Shown: piece after piece, positions 22,035 through 28,580 of the stretch
Layout: each line of letters starts with the position of its first letter
Position numbering within the stretch: the stretch's first letter is position 1
Origin: a virus
DNA: 31,782 nucleotides
Reading direction: 5' to 3' (one strand)
IMG/VR virus record: IMGVR_UViG_3300050134_000048
Span: 1-31,782 of that record
Position numbers and translations under genes: made by a program
Notes under the pieces: generated by a model
Seen by the model: only the letters and a program-made list of their open reading frames with translations
What the model was told of the DNA's origin: nothing
Databases searched by the model: none

Positions 22035-22466
22035 TATCTTTATTCCATATCCCTCGGATTTCACTTGATCACATGAGAGTGAAATCCGCTCGTCGCTGTC
22101 GGCTCTGCCGGCTCTATGATCTCCGGTTATTATAGCACAACATGCGTCTACAATATATTTAAAAGACATTGGAAGGTTCTCGAACTTGTCTAGAGTGCCT
22201 GGGGCAAAGCGAGTAAGCTTTATGCTGCAAGGAAGTTTGATGACATTTTTGATTGGGTTGAGGGCTAAGGCTACAGTATTCTTTTGAATTGTGTGTCTTT
22301 TGTGTTTCTTTTTCCATGAATCGAAGTTGTTAGCTTCGGACACGGTTCGAATGGGAAGCGCGATTTCCACGCTTCCGTTTGAAATATCGACCAAAAACTC
22401 GAAAGCTTTTTTAAAGGCTCTGGTTGATCTTTTTTTCTTTGTGGTAAGTACGTTTTTGTTTTTCAA
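22020..22466 (-). CDS. RusA-like Holliday-junction resolvase
   Basis: 148 residues with a TTG start at 22466 inferred from GGAG ten bases upstream; the reading frame is open further into the HNH gene. The pattern is RusA-like: VEIALPIRTVSEANNF near the N-terminus, KKHKRHTIQKN, LTRFAPGTLDKFENLPMSFK, VDACC, and GRADSDERISLSCDQVKSE. In typical RusA proteins LDDDNL and a downstream D supply three acidic residues; here the first reads LDKFENL, so one acidic residue is shifted or replaced while DSD remains. Acts on branched recombination intermediates and nicks four-way junctions. It fits with the recombination and replication genes nearby. Confidence 0.7.
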   Translation of the reverse strand: MKNKNVLTTKKKRSTRAFKKAFEFLVDISNGSVEIALPIRTVSEANNFDSWKKKHKRHTIQKNTVALALNPIKNVIKLPCSIKLTRFAPGTLDKFENLPMSFKYIVDACCAIITGDHRAGRADSDERISLSCDQVKSEGYGIKILITF

Positions 22467-23127
22467 AGAGAATAAACTCCTTTTTTTCCTGAAAATTGGT
22501 GAACCATTTATCAGATACCAAAAGATTACATTCAGCGCAAGAAACAACTAAATTATTTAATCCATTACCGCCTTGAGTTGACCATGGTCTTATATGATCA
22601 ATATGCAAAGGGAGAAATTTTTTTGCATTTTCAAGGTTATATCCACAATATTGGCAAGTATAACGATCACGGACGTAACATTTCTTATAATTTCTATGTA
22701 TTCTTACTTTCTTGGCGTCCTCTACTTTAACTTTCCATCCTACGACATGACCAACAAAATTTATCTTAGAGATATTCTTTTCGGGTATTTTACTTTCGCA
22801 AGCATCGCATGATTCACAAAATAGATCTGTAAATTGTCGGATATCTTGCATGCAGAAAAAGGCATCATTGCAGTTAAGGCAACAATTTTGATATGTCTGC
22901 ATTCTCCCAACGCCAATTATAAAGATATCAGGGATGTAGAAAAAATCCCTTTTTATGATTTCTTGTTTAGTCAGGTCGCCTTTGAGTAATTTTTGCTTAT
23001 AATCGAAGATGCAATCTTTGCATCGATTTTGAAGTCCATCAGTTTTGGCTTTGTTTTTGTAGAAATCTCGCGATTCAAGATAAAGGCCGCAGCAGTCGCA
23101 TTTTTTAGATAATGTATCCAAAGTCAT
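22411..23127 (-). CDS. HNH endonuclease with zinc fingers
   Basis: 238 residues from the ATG at 23127 (GGAG six bases upstream; a longer frame to 23178 lacks a ribosome site). N-terminal zinc cluster CDCCGLY...CKDC (residues 10-40), a second set of Cys in the middle (CCLNC, FFCMQDI, CESCDAC) and the C-terminal HNH core: VRDRYTCQYCG, then LHIDHIRPWSTQGG and NLVVSCAECN (about residues 160-215). HNH nucleases cut DNA with one metal ion; free-standing ones spread themselves or aid packaging. It overlaps the RusA-like gene by 56 bp. It may be a homing-type mobile gene. Confidence 0.8.
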   Translation of the reverse strand: MTLDTLSKKCDCCGLYLESRDFYKNKAKTDGLQNRCKDCIFDYKQKLLKGDLTKQEIIKRDFFYIPDIFIIGVGRMQTYQNCCLNCNDAFFCMQDIRQFTDLFCESCDACESKIPEKNISKINFVGHVVGWKVKVEDAKKVRIHRNYKKCYVRDRYTCQYCGYNLENAKKFLPLHIDHIRPWSTQGGNGLNNLVVSCAECNLLVSDKWFTNFQEKKEFILFEKQKRTYHKEKKINQSL

Positions 23128-23198
23128 TTTATCTCCGTTGATTAAAGGAATGCCAAGAATCTTAAGGATTCTAGGCACTTTAAATCAAGGATCAAACC

Positions 23199-23507
23199 TC
23201 AAAATGGTAATTCGTTAGAATTCTGGCTTTTCTGTCCTTTTTCCCAGCCTCGATTTTTCAAATATTCTTTTATCTCTTTATCCAGAAAGTTATCGCTGAA
23301 CTGTGCACCTTTGAGGAATTCTTTTTTTCCGTTTTTGGTGGCTCCGGCGGAGACAATATCCCAAAAAGAACCTCCATTCTTCATATTTTTTCGAACGTAG
23401 GCTAGGCGGATTTTAAAGTCTTCTGCCTTGATATCAAGGTATACGACCTCTTTTGTGTATTCGTCTTGCGGAAAACTTTCATGACCTGCGAATTGAAATC
23501 TGCTCAT
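23199..23507 (-). CDS. conserved phage protein, 102 aa, SSB-like tail
   Basis: MSRFQFAGHESFPQDEYTKE, then mixed alpha/beta and a FWDIVSAGATKNGKKEFLKGA core that I remember from many phage genomes. It ends NSNELPF, which resembles the acidic DIPF/ELPF tip of single-strand-binding proteins that recruits partners, although the protein is otherwise not a clear OB-fold. CAGGAGATAAAA precedes the ATG. Between loader and HNH gene. Confidence 0.65.
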   Translation of the reverse strand: MSRFQFAGHESFPQDEYTKEVVYLDIKAEDFKIRLAYVRKNMKNGGSFWDIVSAGATKNGKKEFLKGAQFSDNFLDKEIKEYLKNRGWEKGQKSQNSNELPF

Positions 23508-23558
23508 TTTTATCTCCTGTAATTTTTATTTTAACCTGTTTTGTTCTACTTGTAAAGC

Positions 23559-24080
23559 CTAAAAATCTAAAGTTCGTCTATCTTCTCCATCAAAACGCAT
23601 CGTTATTCCTGAAGTAATTCTACTTAAAATAGCACTTCCAAGCTTATCACGAACCTCTTTACCTGTTAGATTCGTAGTAATAATAGTTCCTAAAGTGTCT
23701 CGATTTTTCCATCGTGAATCGATAAGAGCATCAAGAAAATCCATGAAAGCATCGGAAGGGGTTTTTCTGCCCATATCATCTATTATCAATAGCTTAGTTC
23801 CTTTGAGTCTATCTGAGATATCTTTTGAACTACCTTGACTCTTAGCATCAAGCCATTGTTCGTTTAAGTCAGCTTGAGAAATGAAATAAGCAAGATCTTT
23901 ATCGTAATAAGGTAGCTTGTAAGGCGTATGAAGCTCATAAATGGCCTCGGCGATAAAACTTTTTCCTGTGCCATTGGCTCCGGCCATAAGAAAAAATCCA
24001 AAAGGCTTTCGAGCAAAGCGAAGGATCTTTTCCATTTCCTCGGGTGTTCTTCTGTTAATTTCCTTAAATTTTGGCATCAA
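23559..24080 (-). CDS. DnaC-like helicase loader (AAA+ ATPase)
   Basis: 173 residues. Walker A GANGTGKS at 34-41, Walker B LLIIDDMG at 97-104, sensor I TIITTNL at 132-138, and the arginine-finger-like ILSRI near 151-155. The size and order match DnaC/IstB-type AAA+ loaders that place the replicative helicase on the origin. It overlaps the initiator gene by 4 bp (ATGA-type), directly downstream as in lambda O/P. The N-terminal domain is short, so partner contact may differ from DnaC. Confidence 0.85.
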   Translation of the reverse strand: MMPKFKEINRRTPEEMEKILRFARKPFGFFLMAGANGTGKSFIAEAIYELHTPYKLPYYDKDLAYFISQADLNEQWLDAKSQGSSKDISDRLKGTKLLIIDDMGRKTPSDAFMDFLDALIDSRWKNRDTLGTIITTNLTGKEVRDKLGSAILSRITSGITMRFDGEDRRTLDF

Positions 24081-24874
24081 AATAATCCTTCTGCTTTGCT
24101 TTTCATGGGTGTTCCATCCATGTTTTTAGTGCCTCGTTCAACGGAAGCTTTTGGAAAATTAGCCTTGAAGGCTTTTTTATTCTCGGCGTAATCATTGGCT
24201 CGGGAGAACCAGCCTGTCAGGAACTTGCGCCAGAGCTTTTTTTTGCTTTTGGAGGGATTGGACTTAAGCCATTGAGTGGCTTTGGTAATCTCAAGGTCAA
24301 GGTTGACATTCGGGAACATGGCTACCCAATCTTTTCGATCCTCAAGGCTAATGCCTTCAAAAAGACAACTTTCAGAATTAAAAAAAAGATTTTCTTTTGT
24401 GTGAAGCGGCGCAGCCGACTGAGCATATACTTTGCTTTCTTCTTCTTTCTTTATATTCTTATTCTTTCTTAGTTCGTCGTTAGGCAGTCGTTGGTCAGTC
24501 GTTAGGCAGTCGTTAGGTCGGTCGTTACCCTCTGAAATATTTATGTCGTAAACATTTGAGGATAAGAGCTTTACCTTAGTACCTTCGGTCGTTACCCCAG
24601 TCGTTGACTTTTTGCGATTTCTGTTAGTTTCTGTAATTTCGAGGTGTTGGCGTTGAACAAGAATCTTCTTAGCAGTACGATAATTTTGCTCGGTCATTCC
24701 ATAACTTTTCCAATCACCGAGCAAAGCTTCACCAATATGTAAACCATCAGGCGCACCTTCATATCGACGAGCTAATTCGGCAATGATTGTTAAAAGTCGG
24801 AACGCATGACCTTTTTTTATTACAAGATACATGGCTTCTTCGGAAGGAATAAATTTAATGAATCTTTCAGACAT
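24077..24874 (-). CDS. replication initiator (DnaD/O-like)
   Basis: 265 residues. N-terminal part (FIKFIPSEEAMYLVIKKGHAF, then LLGDWKSYGMTEQNYRTAKK) reads as a winged-helix DNA-binding domain; a low-complexity Asn/Asp/Lys/Glu-rich linker follows (residues 115-150), and the C-terminal block (WLKSNPSKSKKKLWRKFLTGWFSRAND) is a pattern I know from phage replisome organisers. The DNA under the linker carries the iteron repeats. Its start codon is the end of a large inverted repeat (24873-24917). It likely opens the phage origin and hands over to the loader. Confidence 0.8.
   Translation of the reverse strand: MSERFIKFIPSEEAMYLVIKKGHAFRLLTIIAELARRYEGAPDGLHIGEALLGDWKSYGMTEQNYRTAKKILVQRQHLEITETNRNRKKSTTGVTTEGTKVKLLSSNVYDINISEGNDRPNDCLTTDQRLPNDELRKNKNIKKEEESKVYAQSAAPLHTKENLFFNSESCLFEGISLEDRKDWVAMFPNVNLDLEITKATQWLKSNPSKSKKKLWRKFLTGWFSRANDYAENKKAFKANFPKASVERGTKNMDGTPMKSKAEGLF
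24425..24608. other. candidate replication origin inside the initiator gene
   Basis: Direct repeats of GTCGTTAGG(CA) start at 24476, 24487, 24498, 24509 and 24521, spaced 11, 11, 11 and 12 bp; two more (GTCGTTACC at 24588 and GTCGTTGAC at 24600) are 12 bp apart. Next to them, 24425-24470 is a pyrimidine- and AT-rich run. The order on the coding strand (initiator DNA-binding end, iterons, AT-rich run) mirrors the lambda origin in gene O. The 11-bp period is not a multiple of three, so the repeat cannot be a protein repeat and must be kept as DNA. Confidence 0.7.
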
Positions 24875-24917
24875 AACACCCCATAAATCGATTGCAATCT
24901 TTGATGTGGGGTGTTAT
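24873..24917 (-). promoter_or_regulatory. inverted repeat over the initiator start
   Basis: ATAACACCCCA (24873-24883) and TGGGGTGTTAT (24907-24917) are 11-bp perfect arms. In the minus-strand RNA the GGGGTG of the downstream arm is the ribosome site and the arm ends at the ATG, so folding would hide the initiator start. The loop holds a second palindrome, GATTGCAATC. It may be an RNA switch or a protein operator. Confidence 0.6.
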
Positions 24918-24961
24918 ATTGGAGTTACAAGCTTCCATTGTATGTCCCCACGACATATCAA

Positions 24962-24990
24962 AAATACCCCGATTAGTCGTCGGGGTATTT
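24962..24990. terminator. bidirectional intrinsic terminator
   Basis: AAATACCCCGA and TCGGGGTATTT (11 bp) with a 7-nt loop. TTTTCTTTT follows on the plus strand and TTTTTGAT on the minus strand. It lies between the winged-helix gene and the initiator gene, so full read-through of the minus operon would need antitermination or another promoter. The region 24875-25041 has no other gene; a 60-residue frame across it is rejected. Confidence 0.75.
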
Positions 24991-25041
24991 TCTTTTGAAA
25001 CACTATCATATTTCATCCAATCATTACAATTAAGTTTGCTC

Positions 25042-25317
25042 CTAGTCATTCAGGTGCGCCCCCATGATGCTTATCTCAAAATCTTTGTCGCTTTCTTTGA
25101 AGGAAAGGAGATTGAGATACATTAGGGGGGTAAGGTTGTTCCTGAATAGTGTGGGGGAGATAAGAAATTCTTTGCGAATTTCCTTTTTTGTGACTTTGAA
25201 AGACATGCTATGGCCTCGTTTTTCCCATAGTTGTATATAGAGGATAGCTGAGAGCGGACAGCTCTTTAGAACACGTACGAAGTATTTTATGGGTGGGAAT
25301 GTGTAGTAATCTTTCAT
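25042..25317 (-). CDS. small winged-helix-like protein
   Basis: 91 residues. MKDYYTFPPIKYFVRVLKSC, then SAILYIQLWEKRG, VTKKEIRKEFLISPTLFRNN and LTPLMYLNLLSF. The second half is a helix-turn-helix plus strand pattern like phage replication or MarR-type wHTH proteins. AGAGGAAA precedes the ATG. First gene of the minus-strand replication operon; probably regulatory or a replication cofactor. Confidence 0.65.
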   Translation of the reverse strand: MKDYYTFPPIKYFVRVLKSCPLSAILYIQLWEKRGHSMSFKVTKKEIRKEFLISPTLFRNNLTPLMYLNLLSFKESDKDFEISIMGAHLND

Positions 25318-25344
25318 TTTCCTCTTTTTTTGTTGTTTTTTTTA

Positions 25345-25395
25345 AGAGGAGAATATACGCTTGAGCGCACAATTCTCCGCAATTCTCGGATTTTT
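25345..25395. promoter_or_regulatory. operator-like repeats ahead of the replication operon
   Basis: GGAGAAT (25348-25354) and two ATTCTC half-sites (25372-25377 and 25382-25387) flank a CGCT-TG-AGCG palindrome (25358-25367). On the minus strand these read GAGAATTG twice at 10-bp spacing. A weak promoter pair TTGCGG, then TATATT 19 bp on, can be drawn for the minus strand over them. They may bind a regulator of the replication operon. Confidence 0.4.
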
Positions 25396-25462
25396 GTATA
25401 AGGCCACAGTATTGGGTTTTCTTAGTCCCCAGTGCTTGGTTTTTGGTAGTCTCTATTCTTCA

Positions 25463-25489
25463 AGGCACTTAATGTGGCGTTAAGTGCCT
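25463..25489. repeat. 10-bp perfect inverted repeat
   Basis: AGGCACTTAA and TTAAGTGCCT around a 7-nt spacer. No T run follows on either strand, so a terminator is unlikely. It sits in the 294-bp gene-free space 25318-25611, between the replication operon and the membrane peptide gene, and is the strongest protein-site candidate there. The rest of that space is AT-rich with no gene. Confidence 0.55.
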
Positions 25490-25611
25490 CACATTCATAT
25501 TATTTCATAAATTTAAATTGCAATATATTTCTAGAAAAAGAAACCAAACCCCTAGTAGATTTTCATTTAAAAAAAACACCTATCCTGAGATGTTGTTTTT
25601 GAGGTGAAAAT

Positions 25612-25734
25612 ATGAAAGAAGTTTGGTTAGAAATTTTGGAAGGGATAAAAGAATCAGCAGGAATGCGTTATTTTTTGATAGTCGCAGCTCTTCTTTTTTT
25701 AGGAATTGGCTTATTTTTATTGATGAGATCTTGA
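25612..25734 (+). CDS. small membrane protein, 40 aa
   Basis: MKEVWLEILEGIKESAG and a hydrophobic helix (YFLIVAALLFLGIGLFLLM) that ends RS. GAGGTG with good spacing before the ATG. It overlaps the repressor gene's 3' end by 67 bp on the opposite strand. Small single-pass proteins next to immunity regions sometimes act in superinfection exclusion, but that is only a possibility here. Confidence 0.55.
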   Translation: MKEVWLEILEGIKESAGMRYFLIVAALLFLGIGLFLLMRS

Positions 25735-25919
25735 TCTAGCCAGTCATATATTGTGACTGCCCCCATGGTATATTTTTCAATTTCATAAGCTATTGGGATG
25801 CTTGGTATCTTATCGAGGCGAATTATTTCATGAAGACTAGATTGACTAATGCCCAATTTTACAGCAACGTATTTTTGGACTTTATCATTATTTTGCATCC
25901 ATTCAGCAAACTTATTCAT
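25668..25919 (-). CDS. Cro/CI-like HTH repressor
   Basis: 83 residues. Helix-turn-helix core KVQKYVAVKLGISQSSLHEII near residues 13-33 (XRE/Cro type), then PIAYEIEKYTMGAVTIYDWL, a pattern seen in Cro- and YdaS-like phage repressors. The C-terminus is Lys-rich. No dimerisation or RecA-type protease domain, so this is a short Cro-like or CI-like protein. Divergent from the early operon across a promoter region with repeated operators. Confidence 0.8.
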   Translation of the reverse strand: MNKFAEWMQNNDKVQKYVAVKLGISQSSLHEIIRLDKIPSIPIAYEIEKYTMGAVTIYDWLDQDLINKNKPIPKKRRAATIKK

Positions 25920-25946
25920 GTATTTACTCTTTTTATCATGTTTTTG

Positions 25947-26009
25947 TGGACAGAAATTCGAGATTACGAATATACTAACGAATATACAAGATTAACTTGT
26001 TTAAATCAA
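25947..26009. promoter_or_regulatory. divergent switch promoters with repeated operator
   Basis: ACGAATATAC occurs twice (25966-25975 and 25978-25987), a 12-bp step. Plus-strand promoter: TGGACA at 25947-25952 (5 of 6), 18-bp spacer, TATACT at 25971-25976 (5 of 6), whose -10 lies in the first repeat. Minus-strand promoter: TTGATT at 26004-26009, 17-bp spacer, TATATT at 25981-25986 (5 of 6), whose -10 lies in the second repeat. A repressor bound to the repeats would block both, which is a compact lysogeny-type switch. Confidence 0.7.
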
Positions 26010-26018
26010 GGAGAATAG

Positions 26019-26201
26019 ATGAACGCCATATCAGAAGCCGTGACCCTTTTACAAGAAGCCTCCAGAATTTTGGATGAGCATGCAAACAATCCGAAAAACT
26101 ATAATAGCATCTACGCCAATGACTTTGAAATCAAGTCATGGGAGATATACAAGCACATGGTAGACATTAAAGAGATTCAAAATAGATACGGCGTTTTATG
26201 A
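26019..26201 (+). CDS. small early protein, 60 aa
   Basis: MNAISEAVTLLQEASRILDE, a coiled helix, then charged and Tyr-rich. AAGGAG lies six bases ahead of the ATG. First gene of the early operon. ATGA-coupled to the next gene. Unknown. Confidence 0.65.
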   Translation: MNAISEAVTLLQEASRILDEHANNPKNYNSIYANDFEIKSWEIYKHMVDIKEIQNRYGVL

Positions 26202-26338
26202 ACGACGATCTAGAAGAGGATGTTGAAGCGGATTTGTATCAAGAAAAAAACGACGCTACTTTGATACATAACGATGAGTGTCCATGTGGGTATATATGTT
26301 CTAGGTGTTTAGGAATAAGTGACAGGGATTTTATGTAA
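26198..26338 (+). CDS. small zinc-binding-like early protein, 46 aa
   Basis: Acidic N-terminus (MNDDLEEDVEADLYQ) and a Cys set CPCGYICSRCLG near residues 28-39. Both ends are coupled (ATGA and TAATG) to neighbours. Probably binds zinc; function unknown. Confidence 0.6.
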   Translation: MNDDLEEDVEADLYQEKNDATLIHNDECPCGYICSRCLGISDRDFM

Positions 26339-26532
26339 TGAAAGTGAATAAATATAACATTGGTATGAGAAATGCCATGTTGGTTCAGTTTCTTTCCATG
26401 AAAAGAAAACATAAGAAGTTAGAGCTTTTGATTAAACAGGAAAAGAAAAGGTGGGAGGGGAACGACACCCTCCCCATAACAAACGAAGAACGATTAACGC
26501 CATACTACCAAAAACAAAATATAAAGGAATAA
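26338..26532 (+). CDS. small basic early protein, 64 aa
   Basis: MKVNKYNIGMRNAMLVQFLS, then a Lys-rich helix (KRKHKKLELLIKQEKKRW) and a Pro/Tyr-rich end. TAATG-coupled to the zinc-binding-like gene. It is directly ahead of ERF, so may work with it; not recognised. Confidence 0.6.
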   Translation: MKVNKYNIGMRNAMLVQFLSMKRKHKKLELLIKQEKKRWEGNDTLPITNEERLTPYYQKQNIKE

Positions 26533-26536
26533 GAAA

Positions 26537-27208
26537 ATGAATCAATCAGAAAATATAAATGAATTGGCAGCGGCTTTAGCAAAAGCTCAAGGCGAAATGC
26601 AACCTGTGTATAAAGATAAGAAAGTTGCTTTCGATACGCAAAAGAATGACAGGGTTAAATATAAGTACGCTGATTTGGCTGCTGTATGGGATTCTTGCCG
26701 GCAACCTCTATCCGCTCATGGCCTGGCTGTTGTGCAAACCATGGAATCAATAGACGGCTTTTGGGTACTTACTTCGACTCTTACCCATTCATCCGGTCAA
26801 TGGATGAAATCTATGCTTCCTATTAATGTAAATACCGCGCCTGCTGCCTTGGGTTCAATCATCACTTACATGCGCCGTTATGCTTTGTGTGCCATGGTGG
26901 GTATAGCTCCAGAAGATGATGACGGTCAGGAAGCAACAAAGGATTATGAAAACAATGTTAAGCAAGTTGTTCAAAAAAAACAACCTGATATATCAAATGA
27001 CCGGATAGAGACAAATGAAATCATTGCGATATCGACTTTGGCCGATAAGCTGGATGGAGAAAGCTTTAAATCGTTTATGGGATGGATAAAAGTAACTTTT
27101 GATGCTTTGTCTATTTCTGACATACCAAAGAATGCCGTTGAACGGTGTTTAAATTTAATCAATGCGAAAATTAAGCTAATTAATGATCAAAACAGGGTAG
27201 TGGCATAA
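26537..27208 (+). CDS. erf: ERF-family single-strand annealing protein
   Basis: 223 residues. The N-terminal 145 residues follow the ERF pattern: LAAALAKAQGEMQPV, YKYADLAAVWDSCRQPLSAHGLAV, then TSTLTHSSGQWMKS and a GSIITYMRRYALCAMVGIAPEDDD stretch, which is the classic end of the ERF core. The C-terminal part is a variable tail with helix-rich sequence. ERF proteins anneal complementary single strands and help recombine or circularise phage DNA. Placed next to a YqaJ-type exonuclease. Confidence 0.88.
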   Translation: MNQSENINELAAALAKAQGEMQPVYKDKKVAFDTQKNDRVKYKYADLAAVWDSCRQPLSAHGLAVVQTMESIDGFWVLTSTLTHSSGQWMKSMLPINVNTAPAALGSIITYMRRYALCAMVGIAPEDDDGQEATKDYENNVKQVVQKKQPDISNDRIETNEIIAISTLADKLDGESFKSFMGWIKVTFDALSISDIPKNAVERCLNLINAKIKLINDQNRVVA

Positions 27209-27366
27209 TGAAGTTTTGGAAAATTGATTTAGAAACAAGGATTTTTAATCTATCTTTAGAAATAAAGCATTTGGTTGAGGAATATGACTTAGATAAACGA
27301 GTTATAGTTTCTGATTTTGAGGATCTAATAAATTCTAATTTTGAAGAGGAAAAAGATGAAGTATAA
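27208..27366 (+). CDS. small acidic early protein, 52 aa
   Basis: MKFWKIDLETRIFNLSLEIK, then acidic helix ending FEEEKDEV. TAATG-coupled to ERF, and overlaps the exonuclease start by 11 bp. Its position between the two recombination genes suggests a partner, but no motif supports a role. Confidence 0.55.
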   Translation: MKFWKIDLETRIFNLSLEIKHLVEEYDLDKRVIVSDFEDLINSNFEEEKDEV

Positions 27367-28222
27367 GAAAGTAAATGTAGAGCAAGGATCGAAAGAGTGG
27401 CTGAATTGGAGGAAGTCGGTGATTACGGCCACCGACTGCCCTTCGATACTGGGAACGAGTAAATTTCAGACTGCATACAAGTGTTGGCAACGTAAATGCA
27501 GTCTTATAGGGGAGCAAACTTGCAACGCTGCTATGGAACGCGGCTCTATGCTTGAGCCTCAAGCTAGAGATAATTTCATAAAGAAATATGGCATTAATAT
27601 GACGCCAACGGTAGTAGAAAGCAAGGAATATGAATTCTTGGGTGCTTCTCTCGATGGAATATCAGATTGCGGTAACTATATTCTAGAAATCAAGTGTGGG
27701 GAAAAATCCTACACTATGGCTTTGAATGGTGAAATACCTCCCTATTATGTAGATCAAATGCAACACCAGCTTTTAGTGACTCAGGCTGAAAAATGCTTTT
27801 ACTATTGCTATAATGGTAAGGAAGGGAAGTGCTTAGAAGTTTTTAAAGACCCTGAATTTGAAAGCAAGTTTCTGCCGATAGCGAGAAAGTTTTGGAAGGG
27901 AGTAGCCTGTTTTGAGCCGCCTTCTTTAGCGGCAAGTGATTACCTAGATATGAACGATAATTTATCTTGGTTAAAATACGCTACCATGTATCAGGAAGTC
28001 GAAGCTTCGATCAAATCTTTAGAAGAACGAAAGGATTATATACGAAAGAAGCTCATAGAGCTATGTGGGGATAATTCCTGTCAAGGCTATGGAGTAAAAG
28101 TTATAAGCACACTTATGAAAGGGCGTGTTGCCTATGACGAGATACCGGAGATAAAGGGTATCGATCTTGATAAATATCGGAAGGGTACGACAAAGACTTG
28201 GAAAATACTTATTGATAAGTAA
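27356..28222 (+). CDS. YqaJ/lambda-exo-type recombinase nuclease
   Basis: 288 residues from the ATG at 27356 (GAGG upstream; a TTG 5 codons earlier lacks support). VNVEQGSKEWLNWRKSVITATDCPSILG, then RGSMLEPQARD with E67, GASLDG with D100, and LEIKCG with E111 and K113. These are the catalytic residues of the YqaJ/lambda exonuclease fold (D-ExK). A QMQHQLLVT helix follows. The last 100 residues are a helical addition. It chews 5' ends to leave single strands for ERF. Confidence 0.88.
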   Translation: MKYKKVNVEQGSKEWLNWRKSVITATDCPSILGTSKFQTAYKCWQRKCSLIGEQTCNAAMERGSMLEPQARDNFIKKYGINMTPTVVESKEYEFLGASLDGISDCGNYILEIKCGEKSYTMALNGEIPPYYVDQMQHQLLVTQAEKCFYYCYNGKEGKCLEVFKDPEFESKFLPIARKFWKGVACFEPPSLAASDYLDMNDNLSWLKYATMYQEVEASIKSLEERKDYIRKKLIELCGDNSCQGYGVKVISTLMKGRVAYDEIPEIKGIDLDKYRKGTTKTWKILIDK

Positions 28223-28258
28223 AAGTTTAAAAGGCATCGTTAAATAAATGGAGGATAT

Positions 28259-28426
28259 ATGCAATTCATATATTTAGCGGTGCTTTTTTTTTGCTTTTCG
28301 TCTTGCTCAGTGATGAACAAAGACCTCGGCCTTCCTGATAACAATCCCTTTGAGCAAGGTATTGAATATTTGATTGAAGAGGAGACTGGTGTAAAAATGG
28401 AATTTACTCAAAAGCCTGCTTCTTAA
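28259..28426 (+). CDS. small lipoprotein, 55 aa
   Basis: MQFIYLAVLFFCFSSC followed by SVMNKDLG: a short hydrophobic signal ending in a lipobox-like FSSC at residue 16. The mature part is acidic (IEYLIEEETGV). GGAGGATAT precedes the ATG. It follows the exonuclease by 36 bp and overlaps the minus-strand 57-residue gene by 23 bp. It could be an o-spanin-like protein or exclusion factor; neither is shown. Confidence 0.6.
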   Translation: MQFIYLAVLFFCFSSCSVMNKDLGLPDNNPFEQGIEYLIEEETGVKMEFTQKPAS

Positions 28427-28577
28427 TTTCTGCTTGCATGGCTAATTCTAGATTCTTTCTTAAGATTTTACGTGTTTTTTTGGCTCCATAGTTGTCTATA
28501 AGAATCTCTATAAACTGTTCGATGGTGATTCTTTGATCTACAAGGGCTTCTTGTATCTTTTCAAAACTACATTTCAT
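28404..28577 (-). CDS. small helical protein, 57 aa
   Basis: MKCSFEKIQEALVDQRITIE, then LIDNYGAKKTRKILRKNLELA, a basic helix that looks nucleic-acid-like. Overlaps the lipoprotein gene tail to tail by 23 bp and starts 4 bp after the stop of the 151/146-residue gene. Not recognised. Confidence 0.55.
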   Translation of the reverse strand: MKCSFEKIQEALVDQRITIEQFIEILIDNYGAKKTRKILRKNLELAMQAEIKKQAFE

Positions 28578-28580
28578 AAA

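Noticed and set aside
24867-25049. 60-residue minus-strand frame upstream of the initiator
   Set aside because: It crosses a strong terminator and the inverted repeat at the initiator start, has no ribosome site, and its sequence looks random.
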